DNA of 64,000 nucleotides from Prevotella sp. DNF00663 (lineage in GTDB: Bacteria > Bacteroidota > Bacteroidia > Bacteroidales > Bacteroidaceae): assembly GCF_001553265.1 (NCBI RefSeq), contig NZ_KQ960663.1, forward strand, positions 964 to 64,963. The letters run 5' to 3'. The position numbers and the translations under genes are program-made. Below, piece after piece: positions 35,095-44,700 of this stretch. The notes under the pieces were generated by a model. The model did no database searches. It saw only the letters and a program-made list of their open reading frames with translations, and was not told the origin of the DNA. Position 1 is the stretch's first letter. The number at the start of each line of letters is the position of its first letter.

Positions 35095-37412
35095 TGGAGC
35101 GGTCAGGAAATTTCTATAAGGCAATACGGTTGGGATATATACTTATCTCCATTCTTATCGGATGTATGGCATATAATAGCCTCTATGAATGGCAGGAGAT
35201 AGAAGCATTAGAACTTGGCAATAAAAAAATAGACGAGCTCCGAAAAGAAATAAACAATATCAATATTCAAATGATAAAATTTTCTCTATTGGGTGAAACA
35301 ATACTGGAATGGAACGATAAAGATATCGAGCATTACCATGCACGGCGTATGGCAATGGACAGTATGCTCTGCCGTTTCAAGGCCACCTATCCAGCAGAGC
35401 GCATCGATAGTGTGCGCAGTCTTTTAGAGGATAAGGAACGACAGATGTTCCAGATAGTCCGGTTAATGGATGAACAACAATCTATTAACAAGAAGATAGC
35501 CAATCAAATTCCGGTTATTGTACAGAAAAGTGTGCAGGAACAGTCCAAAAAGCCAAAACGAAAAGGTTTCTTAGGCATATTCGGCAAAAAAAAGGAAGTA
35601 ACTCCAGCAGTATCAACCACTATCCTTCATTCGGTCAATAGAAACGTAATCAGCGAACAGAAAGTGCAGGATCGCCAATTGTCGGAACAAGCCGACAGCC
35701 TTGCAGCTCGTAATGCAGAACTTAACAGACAACTGCAAGAATTGATTTGCCAAATAGAAGAAAAGGTACAAACCGAACTGCAAAGCCGGGAAAACGAAAT
35801 AGTTGCCATGCGTGAAAAGTCATTTATGCAAGTAGGCGGTTTAATGGGATTCGTTCTTCTATTGTTGTTAATTTCCTACATCATCATACATCGTGATGCA
35901 AAAAGCATTAAACAATACAAGCACAAGACAACTGATTTGATAAGGCAACTGGAACAATCCGTACAACGGAACGAGGCACTGATAACGTCAAGGAAGAAGG
36001 CGGTACATACTATCACCCATGAACTGCGCACACCGCTGACAGCAATAACAGGCTATGCCGGACTGATACGGAAAGAACAGTGTGAGGATAAGTCCGGGCA
36101 GTATATCCAAAACATACTGCAATCCTCCGACCGTATGCGGGATATGCTTAACACTTTGCTTGACTTCTTCCGCCTGGACAACGGCAAGGAACAGCCCCGT
36201 CTGTCACCCTGCCGGATTTCAGCAATCACGCACACACTTGAAACGGAGTTCATGCCTGTTGCCGTGAACAAAGGGCTGTCCTTGTCCGTGAAGACTGGAC
36301 ACGATGCCATTGTATTGACCGACAAAGAGCGAATAATACAAATCGGGAATAACCTGCTGTCAAACGCTGTCAAGTTCACAGAAGAAGGCGGTGTTTCTTT
36401 GATTACTGAATATGATAATGGAGTTCTGACACTGGTCGTTGAAGATACAGGTACAGGCATGACAGAAGAGGAACAGAAACAAGCGTTCGGTGCGTTTGAA
36501 CGTCTATCAAATGCCGCCGCAAAGGAGGGTTTCGGGCTTGGGCTTGCCATAATGCGTAATATTGTGTCGATGCTTGGCGGAACAATCCGTTTAGACAGCA
36601 AGAAAGGGAAAGGCAGTCGTTTCACAGTTGAAATTTCTATGCAGGAAGCTGAAGAACAGCTTGGATATACAAGCAATACACCTGTTTATCATAACAATAA
36701 ATTCCATGATGTTGTCGCCATTGACAATGATGAGGTATTACTTCTGATGCTGAAAGAGATGTATTCCCAAGAAGGAATACACTGCGACACTTGCACCGAT
36801 GCTGCGGCACTGATGGAAATGATACGCCAGAAAGAATACAGCCTGTTGCTGACAGACTTGAATATGCCCGATATAAACGGTTTCGAATTGCTGGAACTGT
36901 TGCGTTCGTCCAACGTGGGCAATTCACCAACAATCCCGGTGGTTGTGGCAACCGCTTCGGGCAGTTGTAACAAAGGGGAACTATTGGCAAAAGGCTTTGC
37001 CGGATGCCTGTTCAAACCGTTCTCCATATCGGAACTGATGGAGGTTTCCGACAGGTGTGCCATAAAAGCGACACCGGACGGGAAACCGGACTTTTCCGCC
37101 TTATTGTCCTATGGCAATGAAGCCGTCATGCTGGAAAAGTTGATAACTGAAACAGAAAAGGAAATGCAGGCGGTACGGGATGCAGCAAAAGAAAAAGACC
37201 TGCAAAAGCTGGATTCCCTGATCCACCACCTGCGCAGTTCGTGGGAGGTGCTCCGTGCCGACCAACCGCTGAATGTACTTTACGGATTGCTTCGTGGCGA
37301 TGCTCTCCCGGATGGTGAAGCGTTAAGCCATGCCGTGACTGCCGTGCTGGATAAGGGAGTGGAAATAATACGGTTGGCAGAAGAGGAAAGGAGAAAATAC
37401 GAAGATGAATAA
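35094..37412 (+). CDS. rteA: RteA, hybrid sensor histidine kinase
   Basis: The 772-residue membrane kinase has transmembrane helices at about 13-30 and 248-266, flanking a mostly coiled-coil sensor region. The H-box is TITHELRTPLTAITG with His309, and a HATPase domain (about 400-525) follows. A receiver domain has LLLTDLNMPDING near residue 595, and a C-terminal HPt domain has LIHHLRSSW near 710. RteA and RteB form the CTnDOT two-component system that links tetracycline induction to transfer. It is translationally coupled to tetQ (1-bp overlap) and to rteB (8-bp overlap). The ligand is unknown; expression is raised by tetracycline through tetQ attenuation. Confidence 0.95.
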   Translation: MERSGNFYKAIRLGYILISILIGCMAYNSLYEWQEIEALELGNKKIDELRKEINNINIQMIKFSLLGETILEWNDKDIEHYHARRMAMDSMLCRFKATYPAERIDSVRSLLEDKERQMFQIVRLMDEQQSINKKIANQIPVIVQKSVQEQSKKPKRKGFLGIFGKKKEVTPAVSTTILHSVNRNVISEQKVQDRQLSEQADSLAARNAELNRQLQELICQIEEKVQTELQSRENEIVAMREKSFMQVGGLMGFVLLLLLISYIIIHRDAKSIKQYKHKTTDLIRQLEQSVQRNEALITSRKKAVHTITHELRTPLTAITGYAGLIRKEQCEDKSGQYIQNILQSSDRMRDMLNTLLDFFRLDNGKEQPRLSPCRISAITHTLETEFMPVAVNKGLSLSVKTGHDAIVLTDKERIIQIGNNLLSNAVKFTEEGGVSLITEYDNGVLTLVVEDTGTGMTEEEQKQAFGAFERLSNAAAKEGFGLGLAIMRNIVSMLGGTIRLDSKKGKGSRFTVEISMQEAEEQLGYTSNTPVYHNNKFHDVVAIDNDEVLLLMLKEMYSQEGIHCDTCTDAAALMEMIRQKEYSLLLTDLNMPDINGFELLELLRSSNVGNSPTIPVVVATASGSCNKGELLAKGFAGCLFKPFSISELMEVSDRCAIKATPDGKPDFSALLSYGNEAVMLEKLITETEKEMQAVRDAAKEKDLQKLDSLIHHLRSSWEVLRADQPLNVLYGLLRGDALPDGEALSHAVTAVLDKGVEIIRLAEEERRKYEDE

Positions 37413-38727
37413 GACAAAAATAATTGTGGTGGAAGACAACATCGTGTATTGCGAATATGTCTGCAATATGCTGTCACGGGAGGGCTACCGCAATATGAAG
37501 GCTTACCACCTCTCAACCGCGAAGAAACATCTGCAACAGGCAACAGATAATGATATCGTGGTTGCCGACCTGCGTCTGCCTGACGGCAGTGGCATAGACC
37601 TTTTGTGCTGGATGCGAAAGGAGGGAAAGATGCAGCCCTTCATCATTATGACCGACTACGCCGAAGTTAATACCGCCGTGGAAAGCATGAAACTCGGCTC
37701 GATAGACTATATTCCCAAACAGCTTGTGGAGGATAAACTTGTCCCCCTGATCCGTTCCATACTGAAAGAACGTCAGGCAGGACAACGCCGTATGCCTATA
37801 TTCGCCCGTGAAGGTTCCGCCTTTCAGAAAATCATGCACCGCATAAGGCTGGTAGCCGCCACCGATATGAGCGTGATGATATTTGGTGAGAACGGCACGG
37901 GCAAGGAGCATATTGCCCACCTGTTGCATGACAAGAGCAAACGTGCAGGCAAGCCATTTGTGGCGGTGGACTGCGGTTCACTCTCCAAAGAGCTTGCACC
38001 GTCGGCTTTCTTCGGACACGTCAAAGGTGCATTTACAGGTGCGGACAATGCCAAGAAAGGATATTTCCATGAGGCGGAAGGCGGCACGTTGTTTCTGGAC
38101 GAGGTAGGAAACCTCGCGTTGGAAACCCAACAGATGTTGCTCCGTGCCATACAGGAGAGGCGGTATCGCCCGGTCGGAGACAAGGCAGACCGGAATTTCA
38201 ATGTCCGCATCATCGCTGCTACCAATGAAGATTTGGAGGTATCGGTGAATGAAAAGCGTTTTCGGCAGGATCTTCTGTACCGCCTGCACGACTTCGGGAT
38301 AACCGTTCCTCCGTTGCGTGACTGTCAAGAAGACATTATGCCGCTGGCAGAGTTCTTCCGTGATATGGCAAACAGAGAGCTGGAGTGTAGCGTGAGCGGG
38401 TTCAGTTCCGAAGCACGTAAAGCGTTGCTGACACACGCATGGCCGGGCAACGTGCGGGAACTTCGGCAGAAAGTTATGGGTGCTGTATTGCAGGCGCAGG
38501 AAGGTGTTGTCATGAAAGAGCATCTGGAACTTGCCGTGACGAAACCGACCTCTACTGTCAGCTTCGCCTTGCGCAATGACGCGGAGGATAAGGAGCGGAT
38601 ATTGCGTGCGTTGAAACAGGCAAACGGCAACCGGAGTGTCGCCGCAGAACTGCTCGGCATAGGCAGGACAACACTATACAGCAAACTTGAAGAGTATGGA
38701 CTTAAATATAAATTCAAGCAATCATAG
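37405..38727 (+). CDS. rteB: RteB, sigma-54-type response regulator
   Basis: The 440-residue NtrC-family protein has a receiver domain with phosphoacceptor Asp55 (VVADLRLPDG). The AAA+ domain has Walker A GENGTGKE (162-169) and GAFTGA (209-214), the loop that contacts sigma-54. A C-terminal Fis-type HTH follows (NRSVAAELLGIGRTTLYSKL). In CTnDOT it activates rteC. It overlaps rteA by 8 bp and ends the tetQ operon. Confidence 0.95.
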   Translation: MNKTKIIVVEDNIVYCEYVCNMLSREGYRNMKAYHLSTAKKHLQQATDNDIVVADLRLPDGSGIDLLCWMRKEGKMQPFIIMTDYAEVNTAVESMKLGSIDYIPKQLVEDKLVPLIRSILKERQAGQRRMPIFAREGSAFQKIMHRIRLVAATDMSVMIFGENGTGKEHIAHLLHDKSKRAGKPFVAVDCGSLSKELAPSAFFGHVKGAFTGADNAKKGYFHEAEGGTLFLDEVGNLALETQQMLLRAIQERRYRPVGDKADRNFNVRIIAATNEDLEVSVNEKRFRQDLLYRLHDFGITVPPLRDCQEDIMPLAEFFRDMANRELECSVSGFSSEARKALLTHAWPGNVRELRQKVMGAVLQAQEGVVMKEHLELAVTKPTSTVSFALRNDAEDKERILRALKQANGNRSVAAELLGIGRTTLYSKLEEYGLKYKFKQS

Positions 38728-38749
38728 CCCGTAATTCACTGAATTTGGC

Positions 38750-38757
38750 TATCTTTG
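38750..38757 (+). promoter_or_regulatory. Promoter -7 element (TATCTTTG) after rteB
   Basis: TATCTTTG fits TAnnTTTG and lies 22 bp after the rteB stop. It would start a transcript near 38764 that includes the structured RNA below. The -33 match is poor. Confidence 0.5.
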
Positions 38758-38763
38758 CATAAC

Positions 38764-38979
38764 ATTTGAGAAAAACGGCGATTGGCAGGAGCTTTTCGCC
38801 GCCAACATATAGGATAAGACCGCAAGGCGTTTCAAGCGAAAATCTGGTAAATTGGAACTACGGAGACGATTGCGTGATGCTTATGCTATGCTTACGCATA
38901 GCGTGCATTCACGTACTCTCCGTAAAGGCTTTACCAGAGCCATCGCTTGAAGGTAGTGTGAATTGCACGCTACTTTTTT
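38764..38979 (+). ncRNA. Structured RNA with terminator upstream of a RibD/DHFR-like gene (riboswitch or attenuator candidate)
   Basis: A 121-nt imperfect hairpin is built from stacked pairs: TTCAAGCGA/TCGCTTGAA (38831-839 with 38943-951), TCTGGTAAA/TTTACCAGA (843-851 with 930-938), TACGGAGA/TCTCCGTA (859-866 with 917-924), CGTGATGC/GCATTCACG, and apical GCTATGC/GCATAGC. A G+C-rich 5' hairpin region (38775-38804) precedes it and a rho-independent terminator follows at once. The gene begins 27 bp after the terminator. It does not match any riboswitch class I can recall. It could be a leader that controls read-through, or an independent sRNA. Confidence 0.6.
38953..38979 (+). terminator. Rho-independent terminator in the leader of the RibD-like gene
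   Basis: The 8-bp stem GTAGTGTG/CACGCTAC (one G-T pair) is followed by TTTTTT. It sits between the structured RNA and the next gene, as in transcription attenuators. Confidence 0.75.
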
Positions 38980-39006
38980 ACCCTTGCCTAACGAAAGGAA
39001 ACGATT

Positions 39007-39429
39007 ATGGGTAAAGTTCAGATTCTCGCCGTACTGACGATGGACGGATGTCTTTCTTCAGAGTTATATGATAAAGCACATCAGGATTTGTGCCTTGACC
39101 GTTGCGGTCTTGATGAAATCAGGAAGAAAGCCTTTTACCGTGTGACACCGGACTATTCCATTTCAATGCTGCACGAATGGAGAAAAGACTGCACAAACAT
39201 CCGTTACCTCGCGGAAGCCACACCGGACACGGCAGACTATATAAACGGACTGCTGCGGATGCACGCTGTGGATGAAATCATACTATACACCGTTCCTTTC
39301 ATATCCGGAAGCGGACGACATTTTTTTAAGTCGGCTCTGCCAGAGCAACACTGGACGCTTTCCTCTTTGAAAAGCTATCCCAACGGTGTATGTCGCATTA
39401 TCTATATCCTTGATAAAAAAGCAAGATAG
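39007..39429 (+). CDS. RibD C-terminal/dihydrofolate-reductase-like protein
   Basis: The 140-residue protein starts GKVQILAVLTMDGCLSSEL, the first strand and loop of the DHFR/RibD_C fold. It later has TADYINGLLRMHAVDEIILYTVPFISGSGRHFF, matching the 'vDelxl..vPvilGxGxplF' pattern of RibD_C reductases. Typical family members are 170-220 residues, so this is a short version lacking part of the middle of the fold. The A-rich leader AACGAAAGGAAACG precedes its ATG. It lies between rteB and rteC and is preceded by the structured RNA and terminator. The substrate is unknown, and no link to transfer is established. Confidence 0.65.
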   Translation: MGKVQILAVLTMDGCLSSELYDKAHQDLCLDRCGLDEIRKKAFYRVTPDYSISMLHEWRKDCTNIRYLAEATPDTADYINGLLRMHAVDEIILYTVPFISGSGRHFFKSALPEQHWTLSSLKSYPNGVCRIIYILDKKAR

Positions 39430-39550
39430 CCAAAATGTGCGGCAAGCATACATTTCTATTTTCAGGAATAGAATAAATGTTCCGATTACAAACAATTTAA
39501 GTCGGAGATAATTTGTCCTTGTGAAAAAATACTGAATTTTATACCTCTGA

Positions 39551-39589
39551 AATCCAGCACTTTGTAAAATTGAGTGTTGGATTTTTTAT
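39551..39589 (+). terminator. Rho-independent terminator upstream of rteC
   Basis: AATCCAGCACT (39551-39561) pairs with AGTGTTGGATT (39573-39583, one G-T pair), followed by TTTTTATT. It ends the RibD-like transcript and isolates rteC, so rteC must be started from its own RteB-dependent promoter just downstream. Confidence 0.8.
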
Positions 39590-39667
39590 TTTCTGCCGCG
39601 TTTTTTGCCAATTATATTCATGTGCGCACGCAGAAAACAAAGTGTAATTTTCAAAATTGACAGAACC

Positions 39668-40273
39668 ATGAATTATTTCTTGCTGGCGGAAACCGACTTT
39701 TTCCGCCTGATAAACGAAGCCGGCGACTGCAATATGGAAACGGCATACACGGCTTTCGCCACCCAAGTGATCGAACTGTGCAACGGCGGCATGGACATGA
39801 ACCTTACCGTCATCGCGCTTGCCTACATCGAAATCGAGTTGCAGCACCATCCCGTACGTAATCTGTCAGAAGAAAAAAGAGAGATTGCCGCCTACGTCAG
39901 CAAGGCTCTGTCTTTCGTAAGAAAGATGCAGAAATTCCTTGCCACGCCCCAAGTGCCACCACTAATATCCGCCAACAACGCAACAGAAACCACCGCCAGC
40001 CTTCTTCAATGGACGGGCAATGCCATCGACCTCGTGGAACTTATCTACGGCATAGACGTGATGGGCTGCATCAACAACGGCAATATGCCGCTCAAACAGC
40101 TCGCCCCACTTCTCTATAAGATATTCGGGGTTGATTCTAAAGACTGCTACCGCTTCTACACTGATATCAAACGCCGGAAGAACGAAAGCCGCACCTATTT
40201 CATTGACAGGATGCAGGAAAAACTGAACGAGAGAATGTTGCGTGATGAGGAGTTGGAGCGGATGAGAAAATAA
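39668..40273 (+). CDS. rteC: RteC, activator of the excision operon
   Basis: The 201-residue DNA-binding protein of the RteC family (PF09357) starts MNYFLLAETDFFRLI. Its C-terminal winged-helix-like region holds NGNMPLKQLAPLLYKIFGV and KNESRTYFIDRMQEKL. In CTnDOT it binds an inverted repeat upstream of the excision operon and turns it on when induced by RteB. Here the palindrome at 11572-11586 is the likely operator. The start is uncertain: an in-frame ATG at 39620 gives 217 residues. A terminator lies on both sides, so it forms a single-gene unit. Confidence 0.93.
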   Translation: MNYFLLAETDFFRLINEAGDCNMETAYTAFATQVIELCNGGMDMNLTVIALAYIEIELQHHPVRNLSEEKREIAAYVSKALSFVRKMQKFLATPQVPPLISANNATETTASLLQWTGNAIDLVELIYGIDVMGCINNGNMPLKQLAPLLYKIFGVDSKDCYRFYTDIKRRKNESRTYFIDRMQEKLNERMLRDEELERMRK

Positions 40274-40295
40274 AAAAATATCCATTACATATGAG

Positions 40296-40327
40296 AAGAC
40301 AGGAATACTCGTATCCTGTCTTTTTAT
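40296..40327 (+). terminator. Rho-independent terminator of rteC
   Basis: Stem AAGACAGGA/TCCTGTCTT (40296-40304 with 40314-40322) with a short AT loop, followed by TTTTATTTT. Confidence 0.8.
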
Positions 40328-40574
40328 TTTCATTTAATTATATATTAATTAGCACAATATATGTGAGTTTTTCATTCCTATAAGGACAAATTTCAGAAAC
40401 GTATGTCTGGTAAATTATTGAGTCATCATAGTATGAACATATATCATTACTAAAAACAATGAAACAACTTCCATAAGATTGTGGTTGTAAAAATCGCCAT
40501 TTAATAGCCCGTTTTTTTTGTAAAATTCGCCAATTAAAAAAATATGATTATCTTTGCATTATATTTTATAAGGT
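40328..40574. promoter_or_regulatory. AT-rich spacer with promoter of the ATPase/KAP cargo
   Basis: About 250 bp of AT-rich sequence without a gene. A -7 element TATCTTTG (40549-40556) lies 18 bp before the ATPase ATG; the nearest TTTG (40517-40520) is too far away for a standard -33. The cargo insertion boundary probably falls here, but no direct repeat marks it. Confidence 0.45.
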
Positions 40575-41705
40575 ATGGAAACAGTAAATAGAATACTTCA
40601 AGAGAAGATTACAGCACGAATCGCGCCCAATAAAGCAGTACTGATTTTTGGTGCTCGCCGTGTTGGTAAAACGGTAATGATGCGTAAAATTGTGGACAAC
40701 TATTCAGGTAGGACGATGATGCTCAACGGCGAAGACTACGACACATTAGCACTATTGGAGAATCGCTCAATAGCCAATTATCGGCATTTATTGGATGGTA
40801 TTGATTTGCTGGCTATTGATGAGGCACAGAACATACCACAAATCGGTAGTATTCTGAAGTTGATAGTTGATGAAATACCGGGAATAAGTGTCTTGGCAAG
40901 TGGTTCTTCGTCATTCGATTTGCTGAATAAGACTGGTGAACCGTTGGTCGGCCGCAGTACGCAATTTCTCCTTACACCATTCTCGCAACGGGAAATCGCA
41001 CAGACGGAAACGGCACTTGAAACCCGCCAGAACCTCGAAGCGCGCTTGATTTACGGTTCCTATCCCGAAGTAGTAATGATGGAGAACTATGAACGTAAAA
41101 CAGACTACCTACGTGATATTGTCGGTGCATACCTGCTTAAAGATATCTTAGCAATTGACGGCTTAAAAAATTCGAGCAAGATGCGCGATCTACTGCGATT
41201 GATAGCTTTTCAGTTGGGCAGCGAAGTTTCTTACGAAGAGTTAGGTAAACAACTCGGCATGAGCAAGACGACCGTTGAAAAATACCTCGACCTATTGGAA
41301 AAGGTCTTCGTTATCTATCGTCTGGGGGCTTATTCGCGTAACCTACGCAAGGAGGTTACAAAAGCTGGCAAGTGGTACTTCTACGACAACGGCATTCGCA
41401 ATGCCATTATCGGGGCTTTCTCACCGCTGGCCATTCGGCAGGATGTCGGTGCGCTGTGGGAGAACTACATCATCGGAGAGCGGCGCAAAGCGAACTTCAA
41501 TGAGGGACTGCACAGGGAGTTCTATTTCTGGCGCACCTACGACAAACAGGAAATCGACCTGATTGAGGAGAGTGCCGACAGTCTTACCGCCTTGGAGTTC
41601 AAGTGGGGAAATAAAATGCCGGCCGCACCGAAAGCCTTCCAAGAAGCCTATCCCTATGCCGAGTTTCATGTGGTAAATCGGGAGAATTATTTGGAGTTCG
41701 TATAA
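40575..41705 (+). CDS. AAA+ ATPase of the AAA_14/DUF4143 family
   Basis: The 376-residue protein has Walker A GARRVGKT (26-33), Walker B IDLLAIDEAQ (about 76-85), sensor-like VLASGSSSFDL, and a winged-helix/DUF4143 C-terminal half (VSYEELGKQLGMSKTTVEKYLDLL, ending in an EFKWGNK nuclease-like strand). These proteins are widespread in bacteria and archaea with no settled function; the C-terminal E-x-K element recalls restriction-endonuclease folds. It starts 18 bp after a promoter-like site and is followed 16 bp later by the KAP NTPase, so the two form an operon. Base composition is AT-rich against the adjacent mob/tra genes, indicating acquired cargo. Confidence 0.85.
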   Translation: METVNRILQEKITARIAPNKAVLIFGARRVGKTVMMRKIVDNYSGRTMMLNGEDYDTLALLENRSIANYRHLLDGIDLLAIDEAQNIPQIGSILKLIVDEIPGISVLASGSSSFDLLNKTGEPLVGRSTQFLLTPFSQREIAQTETALETRQNLEARLIYGSYPEVVMMENYERKTDYLRDIVGAYLLKDILAIDGLKNSSKMRDLLRLIAFQLGSEVSYEELGKQLGMSKTTVEKYLDLLEKVFVIYRLGAYSRNLRKEVTKAGKWYFYDNGIRNAIIGAFSPLAIRQDVGALWENYIIGERRKANFNEGLHREFYFWRTYDKQEIDLIEESADSLTALEFKWGNKMPAAPKAFQEAYPYAEFHVVNRENYLEFV

Positions 41706-41721
41706 TCAATAAATTACGTAT

Positions 41722-44700
41722 ATGGAAACAAAACTACAATCCAAACAGCAATATCCGCGGTTTATCCAAAATAAACCGTGTGGTATTGACAAATTCGATG
41801 GAGGTTCGCAAGAAAGGTTGGCAAAAACTATTGCTCGCCATTTTTGTCAGAATGATTCATTGGATGAGGAATGTACTTTACCTCGAATTATCGGCATCGA
41901 AGGTATTTGGGGATCTGGAAAATCCAACGTGGTTAAAATGTTGGAACGTGAATTATCAGACGACTATTACTTTTTTGAGTATGACGCATGGGGACATCAA
42001 GAGGACTTGCAACGCCGCTCTATATTGGAATTGCTTACAAGCAAACTTATTGATGATGGTATCCTATCTGGAAATGCAACAATAAAAGTCAAAGGTGGAG
42101 GTACGAAAACCGTATCATGGTCTGAAAAGCTGAAATATTTATTAGCCCGTAAAACGGAGACCGTAACCGAAAAATATCCCCTTATCAGTAATGGTATGGT
42201 TGCGGCATTTTTGGTTGCAGTTTTAACTCCGATATTTACATTTATTGCGTATGCAGTAAAACCTACACCCACAACATGGTGGTTTTCTTTATTGTCTATT
42301 ATCATAGCTGCACTGCCAGTTCTTATTGCATTGTGCGTTTGGAAATGGGCATATAGCAAAGATCATAAATATGGATGGAGTTATATGTTAGCTATTTATC
42401 AAGATAAAGTCGAAAAGGACGTTTGCTATGAGACTTTGAGCGAAGACGAACCAACGGTTTACGAGTTCAAAACATGGATGCAAGACATTTCTGATTTTAT
42501 CAAGGAAAAAGGACAACGTAAATTAGTCCTTGTTTTTGACAACATGGATCGTCTCCCCGCTGAAAAAGTAAAAGAATTATGGTCTTCTATCCATACGTTC
42601 TTCGCCGATAGCGGTTTTGAAAATGTTTGGGCTGTTATTCCTTTCGATGAAACACATTTAGCTTGTGCATTCGGAGATGAGACCGACGAACAAACGAAAC
42701 AACTGACCAAGTATTTTATCAATAAAACTTTCCCTATTGTTTATCGTGTTGCTCCTCCTGTTATTACCGACTATCGAAGTATATTCAACAAACTGTTTGT
42801 TGAAGCATTTGGAGAAACAGAAAATGAAGCGAAAGAAACTATAAATCGGATATTCAGATTGGTAAATCCTAATGCCAATGTTAGGGAAATTATATCATAT
42901 ATCAATGAGATGGTCGCTCTTAAACAAGAGTGGTGTAACGAAATTTTGATGATAAACATAGCATTGTTCTGTTTGAAGAAGACGGATATTCTGGCAAATC
43001 CAGTAGAACAAATATTGTCCGGCGACTATCTGAATGGCATTCAAACAATAATTAACAATGATCTGCAAACACAACGCGAAATTGCAGCTTTGGTATATGG
43101 TGTCGATGTTGAAGATGCTCGACAAATTCCATTGAAAAAATATATTGAAGGCTGCATCAACGGAGAAGAAGACCACGACATAAATCAATATGCAGAGACT
43201 AATAAACAATTTGACACTGTATTAGAAGAAGTTATACAATGTATGGACAATGCGCTTATCGATAAGATTATACATTGTTTGCATAAATTAACTCGAAAGA
43301 GCGATGTTATTCTGCGTGTATGGCAAAGAATAGCACAATTGAAATTAAAAGAATCCATAGAGAAGCAGGTGTTCCCTGTCGAATACCAAGAACTGCTGTT
43401 GCATTTAGACACGGAAAGCCAAAACCATGTGATTGCTCAATTATATAAGAAGATAGTTCGGTTCAATGACTTCAATGGCGGCGACTATTTCAAAACGTTA
43501 GATGCAATAGACAGGTTTATTGCGCAAAATAAGTTGGCGTGCGATTTTACGTCATTGATTGAAGCAAAAACAGTCAAGCCAAATACATTTATCGATTATA
43601 TTCAAGCTGCAAATGCAACAGATGCTGCCTATCGGGATAACGCGACAACTAAAGCATATAAATATTATCAAGTAGCAACAAATTCGGAGGCGCTCGATAA
43701 TTATTTGGCAAACTTACTACCCGATAATTTCGACCATGCAGATATTGTAAAAACGTTAAAAGATAATTCTACCTATACGTTTCCAACGCTTTTGCAAGCG
43801 ATCACGAATTGCATTGATGAACAGAATGTAAATAAAGATAATATAGGGGCTATATTTACAACCTATCGTTTATTGGCATCTGACGAAGAAAGACCTTTAC
43901 CTGTAACGTTAGATTCAACCTACATAAATCAGTTGCATTCTGAATTAGAAACTGATGGCCGAAACATTAAAGAGTCTGGATATTACGATTTAGTCGCCAT
44001 GCAATTGGCACATGGTCATTCCGTTTCCTTAATAGAGGGTGGAGATATAAAATATGTTGCAGAACTCATGGACTATTATGTGGATCATGGAGACTTATTA
44101 GTAAATAGTGTGGGATGGAATATACCGCTATTAAATGAAACACTACAATACATGGTAAATCATAAACTTGGCTATAAATTATTGCTCTCAGACATATTGC
44201 CCCAATTTGAAGATATTAAGAACAGAATAGGTGTAACGGATGAGGTATTTATCGAGCATTTAGCAGAGTGGAATACCGATTTGGATAAGTATATCACTAA
44301 GAACAATATTAAAGATGTAATTCCTGACGCATCTTTTTACGATTTGACCACTAAAATAAGCAATGTCCTGACCGATCATATCAATAAAATAGCGTTCGAA
44401 GCGTTGTCTGAAATAAGTGTTGATACATTATACGCCCAAAGAACAGCACATACATCATATTATTGGTTTGTCGCAATAAAACATTTACTGGCTAAAATCA
44501 AATCCTTGCCAGATAACTTGACTGAATTTGGCAAAAAGATTCTGATGGATATTGCTTCTGGAACTCAAAGTTTGAATCCTTTCCCTAATTGTTTCAAGAA
44601 TATAGTTGAAAGATTGGATAAACGAAAAATTAAATCGACAGTTACCGATATAAGAAATGATTTCTGCATCGGTAAAAAGACTATCAATGCAATAAAGTTT

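Noticed and set aside
38766..39014. 82-codon protein between rteB and the RibD-like gene
   Set aside because: It overlaps the structured RNA and terminator; the open frame is explained by the hairpin sequence and has no family features.
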